Of a stretch of 64,000 bases of DNA, positions 35,795 to 45,337 are shown one piece after another; within the stretch, counting starts at the first letter, position 1; each line of letters starts with the position of its first letter. Made by a program: the position numbers and the translations under genes. This DNA comes from VAZQ01 sp963721005 (GTDB taxonomy: Bacteria; Pseudomonadota; Alphaproteobacteria; Rhizobiales; Xanthobacteraceae). The DNA lies in assembly GCA_963721005.1 (NCBI GenBank), contig CAVRHR010000005.1, forward strand, positions 1,674,001-1,738,000. The letters are read 5' to 3'. The notes beneath the pieces are model-generated. The model was given only the letters and a program-made list of their open reading frames with translations, ran no database searches and was not told the origin of the DNA.

Positions 35795-36137
35795 GCACTT
35801 GCAATACCGGCTGCCATCGCCGGGGTTGATGACTCCAAAAAACACCTCGGGCGGCACGGCGACGACCCGATCTAGTAGCCAAGGCGTCAGCCCGATCTAT
35901 GAGCTGCGTGATGGGTTCCTGGCCAAGCGGCTCGTGACCCACGGCCCGCTCTGTAACCTGAGCGGCCTGACCGACAAAAGACGTTGGCGACGCCGAGTAC
36001 GACGAGATCCTACTGCCGCAACGGAGCGATACTCCGGCTTGACGCGATGTCTCCTATCACGCGGTATCTTGCCGGAATGGGAGCTCCCGTTTTTGTAGGC
36101 GGCGCCGCCCCGTAGAGCTAAGGACTTACAGCCAACC
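35795..36137. other. Intergenic stretch, no supported gene
   Basis: Only short frames without family similarity between two convergent genes. Contains GGCGGCGCCGCCCCG near 36100, a short GC palindrome that could help termination. Confidence 0.4.
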
Positions 36138-37235
36138 CTAAACAATCACGACGGGCTCACAGCCATCAATGACGGGATGAATCCGCCACTGATTTTGCGG
36201 CAGCTTCTGGCTTTCCAACGTGGTCGGCGAAGTCGCATCGTTTACCGCGTTCTGCCAGCGCTTCTTCAGCAAAATTACCTGGGTGGGATCGCAATCTGTC
36301 ACCGGGTTCGTTATGCAGCACATCGTGATGGGATGGAGTTCATAGAAGAGGTCGCCATAATCGAAGCGATGTCCGGCATCGCAAACCCAATGCCCCATTA
36401 TCATTAAGACGCTAGCGCCGGTATGGTCGGGACCGTTCGTGTGAAGCTCTCCAAGGTTAGGGTTCACATCAGTTGGATCGCCCGAATCGAAATGCCCCAG
36501 ACCAAGACCGACGCCCAAGGCTAGAAGCCCAAGCAGGGCGAGAATAAGAGCGACAATCCACCCGTAGACTGGAATCTCACAGACGAAGAGCGCAGCAACC
36601 ACAGGAAACAGTGCGGCCCGTGCGGCGAGAAACATGTCGTATACAGCACGACCTTCAAACTCGCAGTGCAGCACCTGCGAGCTGATGTCCTGGTTGGGAT
36701 CTTGAAATTTGTAATCGACGGCGCGCTGTCCGGTAAATGTCTGCGGCGGCGGCGGAACACCGTTCTTTGTAACCGGCTGCTCGGTGATTAAGTATCCGAA
36801 AGGTCCGGGTGCCGGGTTGGCCGCTGTGAACGGACCTTGCGCACCGAGCGGTATGCACGCGGGCAGTATTCCCATGCTGAAATCGTTATCGATATCCAGA
36901 GGGTTCGAGTCGGAGTAAGGCGGAAGGGTATCGATCAGTGTTCCGATGACCATCTGATTGCCCGTGCTGTCGTTGGGGTGATCAGGCGTCGCAGGAATAC
37001 AAATGAGCCGGCGAAACAGCCACCAGTAGCAATAGCCGATGATGCCGGCGATGAGAAATATTTCGGCCAGCAGCGCCAAGCACCAGGGATTCCCCCCACC
37101 CAGGACCAACAACACAGGAATTACGGCCGCAGGCAAAGTGACGTAGAGGCCGATTAACGCGGCCTGGGTGTAGGGATTCGCCGGATTGAAGCCGCTGATG
37201 TCACAACACTGCGTGTATTGCCGAAAGTTGGCCAT
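36138..37235 (-). CDS. Membrane protein of unknown function (365 aa)
   Basis: No known family recognised. Two to three N-terminal membrane segments (about 24-46 and 51-73: ALIGLYVTLPAAVIPVLLVL; CLALLAEIFLIAGIIGYCYW) precede an extended soluble region rich in Pro/Asn. A second hydrophobic region lies near residues 205-245 (LFPVVAALFVCEIPVYGWIV, then a Leu/Gly-rich helix). A C-terminal Cys/His-containing domain follows (HWVCDAGHRFDYGD, TMCCITNPVTDCDP). Starts 18 bases after the stop of the gene at 37254-38207, so the two are an operon. Confidence 0.72.
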   Translation of the reverse strand: MANFRQYTQCCDISGFNPANPYTQAALIGLYVTLPAAVIPVLLVLGGGNPWCLALLAEIFLIAGIIGYCYWWLFRRLICIPATPDHPNDSTGNQMVIGTLIDTLPPYSDSNPLDIDNDFSMGILPACIPLGAQGPFTAANPAPGPFGYLITEQPVTKNGVPPPPQTFTGQRAVDYKFQDPNQDISSQVLHCEFEGRAVYDMFLAARAALFPVVAALFVCEIPVYGWIVALILALLGLLALGVGLGLGHFDSGDPTDVNPNLGELHTNGPDHTGASVLMIMGHWVCDAGHRFDYGDLFYELHPITMCCITNPVTDCDPTQVILLKKRWQNAVNDATSPTTLESQKLPQNQWRIHPVIDGCEPVVIV

Positions 37236-37253
37236 GACTTATCTTCTCCTCGA

Positions 37254-38207
37254 CTACACCACTTGCACGGTCAGGGTTACGCCACCGGCAATCCCGGCCG
37301 CATGAAAGGCGCTCACGTTGAGAACCTGATCTCCGGTGAAACCCATTGGCGGAGCAACCGTGACCGTTATAACGGTCAACTGATCGGGATCTAGCGTGGG
37401 CATTTCTGGAGCCACCGTTACTTGCCAGCCGGGCGGCACCGGTTGCACACCACGCCGATGGCGCGCCACCCGCGCGGCGCGGTCCTCCGCAGAATCCGTA
37501 GTACCACACGGGTCGGGCGTGCCCGGGACATAGGCATCGAGCGCGAAGGTATATTTCTGCTGCTTGTCGGTGTCGTTGCGCAGTGCGAAGGTAAAAACCG
37601 CCGGCGAACTAGCTGTCCCAACGTTGGTATTTTCCTGGCCAAGATTGTTCTGCGGGTTGCTGTCGTCGGCCGGTTCCAGCAGGACCTGAATACAGTAGTG
37701 GCCCGGCGTTGTGGGCGTGGTCCATAGCGTCGAGGCATAGACGGGGCAATTTGGACCTCCCCTCACGCCCAGATCGATTTGCGTCGAGCCAATGGGAACG
37801 CTGGTGGTGCCAACTCCGAATTCAAGAAACGAGAATGCTACCGGCATGCCAACAACGGGCGCATCGGTAGAGTTGTTCCAGATTTGCGCTACGACTTCAT
37901 ACGTTGTGCCCGGCAGGAGCTGATTGGAAGAAACCGGAGTGCCATTCAAGTAGAGCTGGATGTCGGGATTATCCCAAGTGACAGCCAAGCCCAGACTGGT
38001 CAAATAATATTGATCGTAGATCATCGGATCGGGCCGCACGAAGGCGGGGTTATTGATGGGAACGCAGCGATGCCGCGAGGCAATTTTGCGCTTGTGCCCG
38101 CGGCGACACCACTGCTTCAGCAATCGGCATAGAATCCGCCAAAGCTCAATAAGTGCGACCACCCAGCCATACAGCAGCGTCTTCAGAAAGAACAAGAACA
38201 TCTTCAT
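37254..38207 (-). CDS. Anchored protein with CARDB/Ig-like domains, unknown function
   Basis: 317 residues. A basic N-terminus with one hydrophobic stretch (MKMFLFFLKTLLYGWVVALI) and a Lys/Arg-rich segment (CRRGHKRKIASRH) suggest a membrane anchor. Then a beta-rich Ig/CARDB-like part (VVAQIWNNSTDAPVVGMPVA; HYCIQVLLEPADDSNPQNN) and a second beta domain ending ITVTVAPPMGFTGDQVLNVS. First gene of a pair with the membrane protein downstream. CARDB-like domains usually mediate adhesion or assembly outside the cytoplasm. No homologous system recognised. Confidence 0.7.
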   Translation of the reverse strand: MKMFLFFLKTLLYGWVVALIELWRILCRLLKQWCRRGHKRKIASRHRCVPINNPAFVRPDPMIYDQYYLTSLGLAVTWDNPDIQLYLNGTPVSSNQLLPGTTYEVVAQIWNNSTDAPVVGMPVAFSFLEFGVGTTSVPIGSTQIDLGVRGGPNCPVYASTLWTTPTTPGHYCIQVLLEPADDSNPQNNLGQENTNVGTASSPAVFTFALRNDTDKQQKYTFALDAYVPGTPDPCGTTDSAEDRAARVARHRRGVQPVPPGWQVTVAPEMPTLDPDQLTVITVTVAPPMGFTGDQVLNVSAFHAAGIAGGVTLTVQVV

Positions 38208-38944
38208 GGGCTGCCCTCTTGAGATGCCTCGTAATCGGAGTAATGCCTGATGGACGATGCCTTCAGCAATTCAGATACGCAATGGCAGGTTGCGCGAAAG
38301 ATGCAGATGCTCCCCAAGCTCAGAACCAAAGCAACGACCAACGCCTTGGTCTCAGACGTTCAGCTCCTTCCATCGGGATAGTGAGTGGCGGTAGCGCGAT
38401 GCGGCGCGTACAAGGATACCGGCTCCCGGTAGTGCAGTAATATTCAATAAGGCTCACGCGCGTTGAAGCAGCACTGCTGTCATAACCCCGATTGGCGGTT
38501 CCTTGCAGACGTGATGCAACGCCGATCACCGCCAGCAAGTGCCTTGTTCCCTTGGAACAGATTTGCCGAGCCGATCACCTATCTCTTGAGGGCTCTGAGG
38601 TTATTCACAGGACGCCCACAACTGTATTTTGTTTGATGAGCACCAGCAGCCCGGACGATTGTAAGCGCGCCAAGCGGAGCATCTGGGCCGCGCGTTAAAG
38701 CAGAGGGCCAAGCCAAGAAACAGAACGCGCAGCAAGCACGATGGTCAGAGAACCGCAAATTTGTGAATTCGGATCGGCTCGCCCGCTCTGCCGAACGTTT
38801 CGAGGCGACGAGGCCAGCGGCCTTTTACCTAGTTGTTAGGAGAGATTAAGTGGTGTCCGGGTGGGGATTGAATCTGCCAACCTACGGTTTAATATCACTG
38901 ACAATCGCCTTTTGAGGCGGACGCCATACCAACAGGAAGGGTCT
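38208..38944. other. Intergenic stretch, no supported gene
   Basis: About 740 bases with only short frames. It should hold the promoter of the 38.2-36.1 kb pair (minus) and of the small membrane protein (plus). No clear promoter, repeat or RNA was identified. Confidence 0.4.
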
Positions 38945-39190
38945 ATGCAGAACCGCTTGCTCACGAGGTTTTGGGTGGAAATGGTCTTGGGACTGATGAG
39001 CGCGGCATTGCTCGCGCTCACCATTGTCGTGCCTGACTGGATGGAGGTGCTGTTCGGCTTTGCACCTGATGCAGGGGATGGCTCTGCAGAGTGGGCACTT
39101 ACCCTATTGTGGGCCACGGTCTCTGTCCTAATGTTTGGATTTGCCGGGCGCACGTGGAGGAAACGTGTGCTGCTTCTTCGATCAAGCTAG
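38945..39190 (+). CDS. Small two-TM membrane protein (81 aa)
   Basis: MQNRLLTRFWVEMVLGLMSA begins the first of two hydrophobic helices separated by a conserved-looking loop PDWMEVLFGFAPDAGDGSAEW, and RRTWRK-like basic residues end the protein. ATG 38945 follows GGAAGG. Similar short proteins with a PDWxExxFGxxPDxGxGSxEW loop occur in soil bacteria, but no function is known to me. An earlier start at 38861 has no similarity. Confidence 0.65.
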   Translation: MQNRLLTRFWVEMVLGLMSAALLALTIVVPDWMEVLFGFAPDAGDGSAEWALTLLWATVSVLMFGFAGRTWRKRVLLLRSS

Positions 39191-39291
39191 CAACCGAGAA
39201 ACAACTCCCCAACGCAGCAAGAACCGAGGAGAAGGAAGCCCTTAGACTTTGGGCCGAGGCCAAACGACGCTCTTCTACAAGGGACAGCGCG

Positions 39292-40038
39292 ATGGACATC
39301 GAAGACATCAGACGTTTGGTTGCCGGTGCGGGATTCATCTTCCGCGGCGTCCACCACCACTGGGCGGGCGAAGTCCCGGCCATCTCGCCGGAGGCTGGCG
39401 AGATCGTGGCGACGCGGATCGAGCACGTACTGCGTAGCACCCCGGTCCTGCGTGGCCTCGCCGGCCAGGGCGCCCTGGTGATCACGAGGCACGCCGGCGC
39501 GTTGCGGCAGTGCCACCATCCGATCCTGTTCACCGAGGTAGTCTCGCTCGGCCAGCAACTCCTCCTGCGCGAGATTGGCCATGTCGAGACCTCCGAGGAG
39601 ACCACGCGCCACGTGACCGAGGCGATCAACGAGACGGACGAGCGACCGTTTCGCGAACGGGTCGCCGGGGCAGACCTGATCGTGACCGGTGAGGTGGTCG
39701 AAAGCCACGCGCTCGAAACCGCGCGCAAGCCGAAGGGGGAGCACGATCCGATCTGGTGGCTCGCGCGCGTCGCCGTGAACGCCGCCCACAAAGGTCGCAA
39801 GCCGCGCGGCGAGATCGAGGTGCTGTTCGCGGCGAGCATCGACCGGGCCTGGTTTAGGGCGCCCAAGCTGTACGCCGGTACAAGTGGCATTCTGCTGCTG
39901 CGGCATGTGAAGGACGACGAGGTTCCCGAGGAAGTGCCGCGCACGGCCTATCAGGCCATCGATCCGCTCGATCTGGTTCCCATCGAGTGGCTCGCCGAGG
40001 TCGAACGCGCGCTCGGCGGCGACAGGGGAGGCCGCTGA
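39292..40038 (+). CDS. Soluble protein of unknown function, partner of the propeller protein (248 aa)
   Basis: No family recognised. MDIEDIRRLVAGAGFIFRGV starts an alpha/beta protein without signal peptide or membrane segment. Noticeable stretches: RVAGADLIVTGEVVESHAL, EHDPIWWLARVAVNAAHKG and GILLLRHVKDDEVP. The pattern of a beta-barrel-like middle (DLIVTGEV...EIEVLFAASID) suggests an OB- or SPOR-like fold, uncertain. Its stop is one base from the start of the 808-residue protein, so both are cotranslated and probably interact. Confidence 0.7.
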   Translation: MDIEDIRRLVAGAGFIFRGVHHHWAGEVPAISPEAGEIVATRIEHVLRSTPVLRGLAGQGALVITRHAGALRQCHHPILFTEVVSLGQQLLLREIGHVETSEETTRHVTEAINETDERPFRERVAGADLIVTGEVVESHALETARKPKGEHDPIWWLARVAVNAAHKGRKPRGEIEVLFAASIDRAWFRAPKLYAGTSGILLLRHVKDDEVPEEVPRTAYQAIDPLDLVPIEWLAEVERALGGDRGGR

Positions 40039-40039
40039 G

Positions 40040-42466
40040 ATGTCCGACGTCATCACCGTCGTCAACATCATTCCGAGGCTGTCGAGCGCAGAGACCAACC
40101 AGGACAGCGAGGCCAATCTGGCCGTCAATCCGGCCAACCCGTTGGAAATGGTGGCGACTTCTTTCACGCCGAGCCCAAGCGCGAGCCCCACGAACTCGCC
40201 GGTGTTCTATTCGAACGACGGCGGCCTGACCTGGGCATTGAAGGACCTGATCGCCGGCACGCCGGTCCTCGATCAGACGATGCGCTTCGCGACGACAAGC
40301 GGATTTCTCTACGGCGGCGTGCTCTGGGGCTCCAGCGTTTACGCCCTGATGAATTTCGACATTCTGCGGACCAACGATTTCTCCGGCGCGACGACGATGA
40401 CCGTGCTGGCGAACCGGACCAATGACGACCAGCCGTTCATCGAGGCGGCGACGGTGCCGAGCGGGCCCGGCGCCGGCCAGGATCGCATCTATGTCGGCAG
40501 CAACAGCCACGCGCTAGGCAACATACCGTCCATCATCGACCTCTCGCTCAACGCCGGGGCGGCGGTGGTCACCACCAGCACGATCACCCTGGAGAATCGC
40601 AGTGCCTCTCGGGACTGGCCGCAGACGCGCACCGCAATCCATCCGAACGGCACCATCTACGCGGTCTATTACTCCGATATCAGTCCGGCGTGGGATGTTG
40701 TCGTCGCCCGCGACGACAATTGGGGGAACAGCGCCCCTCCGTTCCAGGCCCTGATTGACACCGACACGAAGCCGGGCATTCAACTCAGCACCACCGTCAA
40801 CCTGCCCTCCCTCCCCTCGGGACTTTATATCGGGCAGGAACGCGTCAACGGCGACCTCGCCATCGCGGTCGATCCGAACAACAGCGCTACCGTCTACGTC
40901 TGCTGGGGCGACTTCCAGGGCGGCACGTACACGGTCTACGTCGTCAAGTCGACCAATTCCGGGGCGAATTGGTCAGCGCCCATACGCACGATCGACAACG
41001 CGACTAACACCGCCCTTGCGGTCAACAGCAAGGGCCGCCTCGGCTTCCTCTACCAGCTCGTGACCGGCCCCAGTTCCAACCAGAAATGGCAGACGACGCT
41101 AGAACTGACCACGGACGACTTCGCTTCGATCACCAGCTACGTGCTCGCCAACACAACCGCCGGGTCGCCAGCAAAAGCCTTCGATCCGTACTTGGGCGAC
41201 TATGTGTCGATGTCGGCTGTCGATCAGTCCTTCTATGGCATCTTCACCGCCAACAACACGCCCAACCTCGCCAACTTCCCGAACGGCGTGACCTACCAGC
41301 GCAACGCCAACTTCACCACCAAGACGCTGCTGGACCTGAGCAACAACCCGGTATCTGTCTCCATCGATCCGTTCGTGTTCAAGGTGGTGCCGGGCGTTGG
41401 CCGCGTTGTTACCGCCATCGCAGACGCCGGCAATTTCGGCCGCGTCTGCCTCGGCTCCTTCGTCGACGAGGACCTGACGATCGACAACGGCGGCAATGGC
41501 CTACTGCTGATCACCAGCATCGTCACGACCCCGGCCGACTTCGAAGCACCGAGCGTGCTCTCCTACCCGATCAAGCTCGGCGTCGGCGACGCGATCGATA
41601 TCCCGATCCGGTTCGCGCCACTCAGCCTTGGGCCGAAGGCCGGGACGATCACCATCTTCAGCAACGACCCGACCTCGCCGCATATCGTCCGGGTGCACGG
41701 TGATGCACCGGCACCGCGCCTCAGCCTCGCCATCGGCAACAGCGGCAGCTTCGGCAATGTCTGTGTCGGCCGCTTCGCCGACGAGCCGCTCGTGCTGAAC
41801 AGCAACGGCCATTGCCCGGTGACGATATTCGCCGTCACGTCGTCCTCCGGCGCGTTCCTCGCGCCCGAGGTGCTGTCCTTCCCGCTGCTGGTCGGCCCGG
41901 GCGACTCGCTCGCGCTGCCGATCCGCTTCGCGCCGACGGGCTTCGGGCCGGCTGCCGGTGCGATTACGGTGACGAGCAATGACCCGGGCAGCCCACACAC
42001 CATCCGGGTTAGCGGCGACGCGCCGGCGGGGCGGCTGGTCGTCACCGGCTCGCTGTGCTTCGGCGGGGTGAAGGCGTGCTGCCGCGCCGAGCGGACAATC
42101 TCCATCTGCAACATGGGAGCGTGCGCGCTGCACGTGACAAACGTCGCGTTCAAGCGGAAGAACCCGCACTGGAAGCTGATCAACAACCCGTTTCCGACCA
42201 CTCTGCCGCCGGGCGCGTGCCTCGGCCTCGTGATCCGCTACAAGGCCACGGAGAAGTGCCCGATCGCGTGCGAACTGGTCATCACCAGCGACGATCCGGT
42301 GACGCCGGTGAAGACGCTGGACGTGATGGCCTATACGGTCTGGGGCGAATGCGGCTGCAAGCAGGAGTGCGACAAGTGCGGTGGCAGGGGCTGCGACAAA
42401 TGCGGCTGCAAGCCTAGCTGCGAAGGTGCAGCCGACGACTGCTGCGCCGACGAAGACGACGACTAA
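40040..42466 (+). CDS. Beta-propeller (Asp-box) protein with ASH/choice-of-anchor-D repeats and Cys-rich tail
   Basis: 808 residues. Residues about 20-440 form a sialidase/BNR-like propeller with Asp-boxes SNDGGLTW (58-65) and STNSGANW (about 305). Next come three Ig-like ASH/HYDIN-type repeats (about 450-760), the first two containing GSFGNVCVGRFADEPLVLNS-like blocks and (I/V)RFAPxxxGPxAGxITxxSNDPxSPH. The last 40 residues hold a metal-site-like cysteine cluster (CGCKQECDKCGGRGCDKCGC) and an acidic end (CCADEDDD). There is no N-terminal signal peptide, odd for such a surface-like architecture. Expressed with the 248-residue protein upstream. Confidence 0.82.
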   Translation: MSDVITVVNIIPRLSSAETNQDSEANLAVNPANPLEMVATSFTPSPSASPTNSPVFYSNDGGLTWALKDLIAGTPVLDQTMRFATTSGFLYGGVLWGSSVYALMNFDILRTNDFSGATTMTVLANRTNDDQPFIEAATVPSGPGAGQDRIYVGSNSHALGNIPSIIDLSLNAGAAVVTTSTITLENRSASRDWPQTRTAIHPNGTIYAVYYSDISPAWDVVVARDDNWGNSAPPFQALIDTDTKPGIQLSTTVNLPSLPSGLYIGQERVNGDLAIAVDPNNSATVYVCWGDFQGGTYTVYVVKSTNSGANWSAPIRTIDNATNTALAVNSKGRLGFLYQLVTGPSSNQKWQTTLELTTDDFASITSYVLANTTAGSPAKAFDPYLGDYVSMSAVDQSFYGIFTANNTPNLANFPNGVTYQRNANFTTKTLLDLSNNPVSVSIDPFVFKVVPGVGRVVTAIADAGNFGRVCLGSFVDEDLTIDNGGNGLLLITSIVTTPADFEAPSVLSYPIKLGVGDAIDIPIRFAPLSLGPKAGTITIFSNDPTSPHIVRVHGDAPAPRLSLAIGNSGSFGNVCVGRFADEPLVLNSNGHCPVTIFAVTSSSGAFLAPEVLSFPLLVGPGDSLALPIRFAPTGFGPAAGAITVTSNDPGSPHTIRVSGDAPAGRLVVTGSLCFGGVKACCRAERTISICNMGACALHVTNVAFKRKNPHWKLINNPFPTTLPPGACLGLVIRYKATEKCPIACELVITSDDPVTPVKTLDVMAYTVWGECGCKQECDKCGGRGCDKCGCKPSCEGAADDCCADEDDD

Positions 42467-42879
42467 CTAACCGGGGAACCACGCGCGAGGTCCGGTGCCT
42501 GTGTCAGTTTCCTTTGAAACCGCTGGCTTTGTGACCAACCTACCAAGCTAATGAAGGCTGTAACGGGAGCGTTGCGAGCGGGGCCAGGGCTGTTTTGCAA
42601 GTTGCCGATAACCCTTTGATGCGCTTGGGCTCGAAAGGTCAGGTTCTGCACCTATCATATTGATGTGATTAGCTAACATCTAGCTTCCCAAGCTGTCGAC
42701 AGTCGGCCGATTACCGCTTACCTAAGTCGCCCTCGCAACCTGGGGATCGGCGCATTGCCGCTGCCATAGACCGAGCAGCGGCTTAGCCATCGCTGTCCGA
42801 TTCGTCCTGCGTACCGATAATCCGGTCAATTTCCGCTGAAAGCTCCCCGCCATCCTTCTGGATGGCGCGGTACACCGTT
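42467..42879. other. Intergenic stretch, no supported gene
   Basis: About 410 bases. Reading frames here on the minus strand only prolong the decayed ihfA. No RNA or repeat was identified. Confidence 0.4.
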
Positions 42880-43185
42880 CCTTGCCGCTTCCATGTCGTG
42901 TCATGCGCCTTCCTTTCTTGAGCCTGTAGCTTGCCCTGGAGACCATGACCCGCTGTGCCGGTATTGCTACCGAAGCGCCGGTCTTCGGATTGCGTCCCAT
43001 GCGCTCTCTCTTGCTACGGACTACGAACGATCCGAAAGACGCGAGCTTCACGGTTTCACCGCGCTCAAGCATTCGGTGATCTCCTTCAAGACGAGCTCCA
43101 CGAGCCTAGCCAACTCCTGCCGAGAGAGACCGACTTTCCGGTAGACAGCTTCGACGAGATCCGCGCGCGCAACGGCGGCCCCTCG
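42880..43185 (-). pseudogene. ihfA: Integration host factor alpha-like gene with frameshift
   Basis: Two frames add up to an IHF-alpha/HU-like protein. ADLVEAVYRKVGLSRQELAR, then LVELVLKEITEC, lies in the first frame (to about 43065). LERGETVKLASFGSFVVRSK, then RMGRNPKTGASVAIPAQRVM, lies in the second. The break falls between TEC and LERGE, at the start of the beta arm. No good start codon with ribosome site precedes the first part, and the C-terminus after VMV is prolonged into non-family sequence. It is either decayed or misread by one base; a working chromosomal ihfA should exist elsewhere. Confidence 0.75.
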
Positions 43186-43477
43186 CGTGCGCCCGCCCAA
43201 GGGCACGCCCGGCTGATCTTGCTGGTCGGGGGGCTCACTCGACTGCGTCACAGCTGCACCCAATAAAACGATCGCCAGCCGCCCAAGGGCGGCCACCGCA
43301 CCATCGATGCCGATGAAACGAGCCCTACCTGGCTCGCATCCACACAGTCTCAGCCGACGTACCGGAAGAATTTGCGGGGCTGGTCAACCTCATCTCACCC
43401 TCGGTCAATGAGGTAATGATCCGCTTCCGGCAGTCAGCCCGCCTCTGAAGTGGGGCGGGCTCACTTTGCTGATTTGA
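43186..43477. other. Intergenic stretch, no supported gene
   Basis: About 290 bases between the ihfA remnant and the lipocalin-like gene. Nothing with family similarity seen. Confidence 0.35.
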
Positions 43478-43951
43478 TTATTTCACTCGCTTCCATACCG
43501 TCACGTTGGGAGGCCCACCGCCGGAGGGGGCAGGTACCGTGTATTTGAACTCGTCTCCGGTAATTGAAATTCCCGTTCGTTTCTGATCGGTGCCAGTCCA
43601 ATTCGGGTATGTACTGCCGAGCACGTGCAAGTTAAGGTCCGTGCCGCTCACCGACCATGTGCCGAAATACCCTAGGCTGCCGTCGACCGTGGCTTTGTAC
43701 TCGGCGGGAGTGGCTTGAGTGCGGTTGTTTGCTGCGTATTTGGGAAGGTTGTTTCGCATCAGAATCGCCGAAAATCGACCATTGGCGTCGAACATGTAGG
43801 AGCCCATCGGATTGGTCCCGTACGCATCGGTTGAAACCAGCGTCCAGGTTCCAACCAGATCTTTCGCTGACTGGGCGAGTGCATTACTGGCAGAAGGGAT
43901 GAGTCCCAACGCGGTCACAAGAAAGGTATTCAAAATAGCGCGTCGTTTCAT
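43478..43951 (-). CDS. Exported lipocalin-like domain protein
   Basis: 157 residues. ATG 43951 follows GGAGGA; a signal peptide ends ALA-Q near residue 27. The rest is a lipocalin-like (Lipocalin_5) domain: DLVGTWTLVSTDAYGTNPMG, YMFDANGRFSAILMRNN and YFGTWSVSG. The family is common as secreted stress or substrate-associated proteins in alphaproteobacteria with no defined ligand. Confidence 0.85.
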   Translation of the reverse strand: MKRRAILNTFLVTALGLIPSASNALAQSAKDLVGTWTLVSTDAYGTNPMGSYMFDANGRFSAILMRNNLPKYAANNRTQATPAEYKATVDGSLGYFGTWSVSGTDLNLHVLGSTYPNWTGTDQKRTGISITGDEFKYTVPAPSGGGPPNVTVWKRVK

Positions 43952-44901
43952 GATGTTCCTCCGGCATCTTGAGGCGCACACAAGCTTGCGCGCGTGAATA
44001 GCTCACCAGTAAGACTGTGCTGTCAGGTGATGCCTGCCGACGGCGTAGTCCTGCCCAGCCCGGGGGGAGTTCGGCACGTCCCGCTGGCAGTTCAGATCGC
44101 AAACTACACCACTTTACCGTGTGGACGGAAGGGGTCCCTGGCCACTTTACGAGCCACCTTTCGTGAACCTGCCGGAGGCCTCATGCGACTAACCGGCGGG
44201 AGGCCGTCGGACCGATCGAGCCCGGGCCTAATCAAAAATAATGTTCGAGGGTTCGGTGGGCGTGCGCGTCACGAATAGTGGTCGATTACCCGGCCTTGAT
44301 CTCGGCGACTGGTCACTGCTGGTCCTGGGGTTCACCGTGGCCGGATTGATCGCGTTGCTAGCCTGATCTCAGCACCAGGGTCGACGGCCCCACCTCCACC
44401 TGCCGGTCGCCACGAGATCGGCGGCCTCGGCCACGGGTAAATGGCGCTCCCGGGTCCGCCTCAGGCTCACGATCCACCTAAAACCGACCTTCACCCGGGC
44501 TCGGCTTCAGTTGGGGGCCGACGCCCCCCTTGCTTCCCGACCGGCTCCCCTCGTGACATCGCCGGAGATCGATCGGGCCGAGAAGTTGGCGCAGCGGCGG
44601 TCCTATCAGGGCCTTACGCCAGTGATGCGCAAATTCGTCTAATGAGCCACAGATTGCGCGGCAAACGAGGTCGTGGCGATCATGGCTCGCCTACCGAAGG
44701 TCGATGCCCGCAAAGCGGCGAGGGGCTAGCTAGGTCGAATTTCGCCAACAAGGGTCTCGTCGATCGGTGTGAAAATGACGAGCGCACGCCATTCTCTGTC
44801 AGGTGGCGCACATATAATTTGTAAGTTGTGCGCAACGAAATCGACACTACGATTGTTGCATCTCGCTGATTCGTTTTCTCCGGATAAAACGAGGCGCGAT
44901 C
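43952..44901. other. Mostly non-coding stretch with degenerate sequence
   Basis: About 950 bases. Apart from one candidate small protein (44241-44366), frames on both strands lack similarity or starts. Codon-like composition with multiple stops suggests decayed genes. Confidence 0.45.
44241..44366 (+). CDS. Candidate 41-residue membrane peptide
   Basis: ATG 44241 opens MFEGSVGVRVTNSGRLPGLD followed by one hydrophobic helix (WSLLVLGFTVAGLIALLA) and TGA. A PGLDLGDWSxLL motif with a single helix resembles short rhizobial hypotheticals I recall. Only a weak ribosome site is visible. Confidence 0.4.
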   Translation: MFEGSVGVRVTNSGRLPGLDLGDWSLLVLGFTVAGLIALLA

Positions 44902-45186
44902 ATGCAACAGAATGTCACTCTCAGAGTCCGCGAGATCATAGCCGGACATTTTGGCGTCGATCCGAAACGCGTTACCAACGAAGCCCGTTTTCGCGATGAC
45001 TTCGGTGCTGACTGGCTCGATCGCCTCGAATTGATTATCGTGATAGAAGATCAGGTGGCGGGCTTCGAACTCGCCGACGTTGTGGCCGACCACATCGATA
45101 CTGTCGGTGATCTCATGCGTGCCATCGATGGCAACCAAGCTTTCCGCATCCAAAATCACATACAGGCGCAGCTCGCGCGGCGGTGA
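44902..45186 (+). CDS. Acyl-carrier-protein-like protein lacking the phosphopantetheine serine
   Basis: 94 residues with the ACP four-helix pattern: VREIIAGHFGVDPKRVTNEA, then FRDDFGADWLDRLELIIVIE and ADHIDTVGDLMRAI. The D-S-L attachment site reads D-W-L here (Trp at about residue 41), so it cannot carry the 4'-phosphopantetheine arm in the usual way. ATG 44902 follows GAGGCGCG. No synthase or acyltransferase gene is nearby. It could be a binding decoy, a regulator, or a relic. Confidence 0.78.
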   Translation: MQQNVTLRVREIIAGHFGVDPKRVTNEARFRDDFGADWLDRLELIIVIEDQVAGFELADVVADHIDTVGDLMRAIDGNQAFRIQNHIQAQLARR

Positions 45187-45337
45187 CATCGCACCGCGCG
45201 TGGTATGGGGCTACCAAAAGCGGACCCGCGTCCACAACAGTACACAACAAAATAAACGCCACCGCGCTATTCGCCACGAAATTGTCGCTTCGGCTGAGCG
45301 TGCTGTCCGCCTGTATCTGTACGTATGGGAGGGTTGA

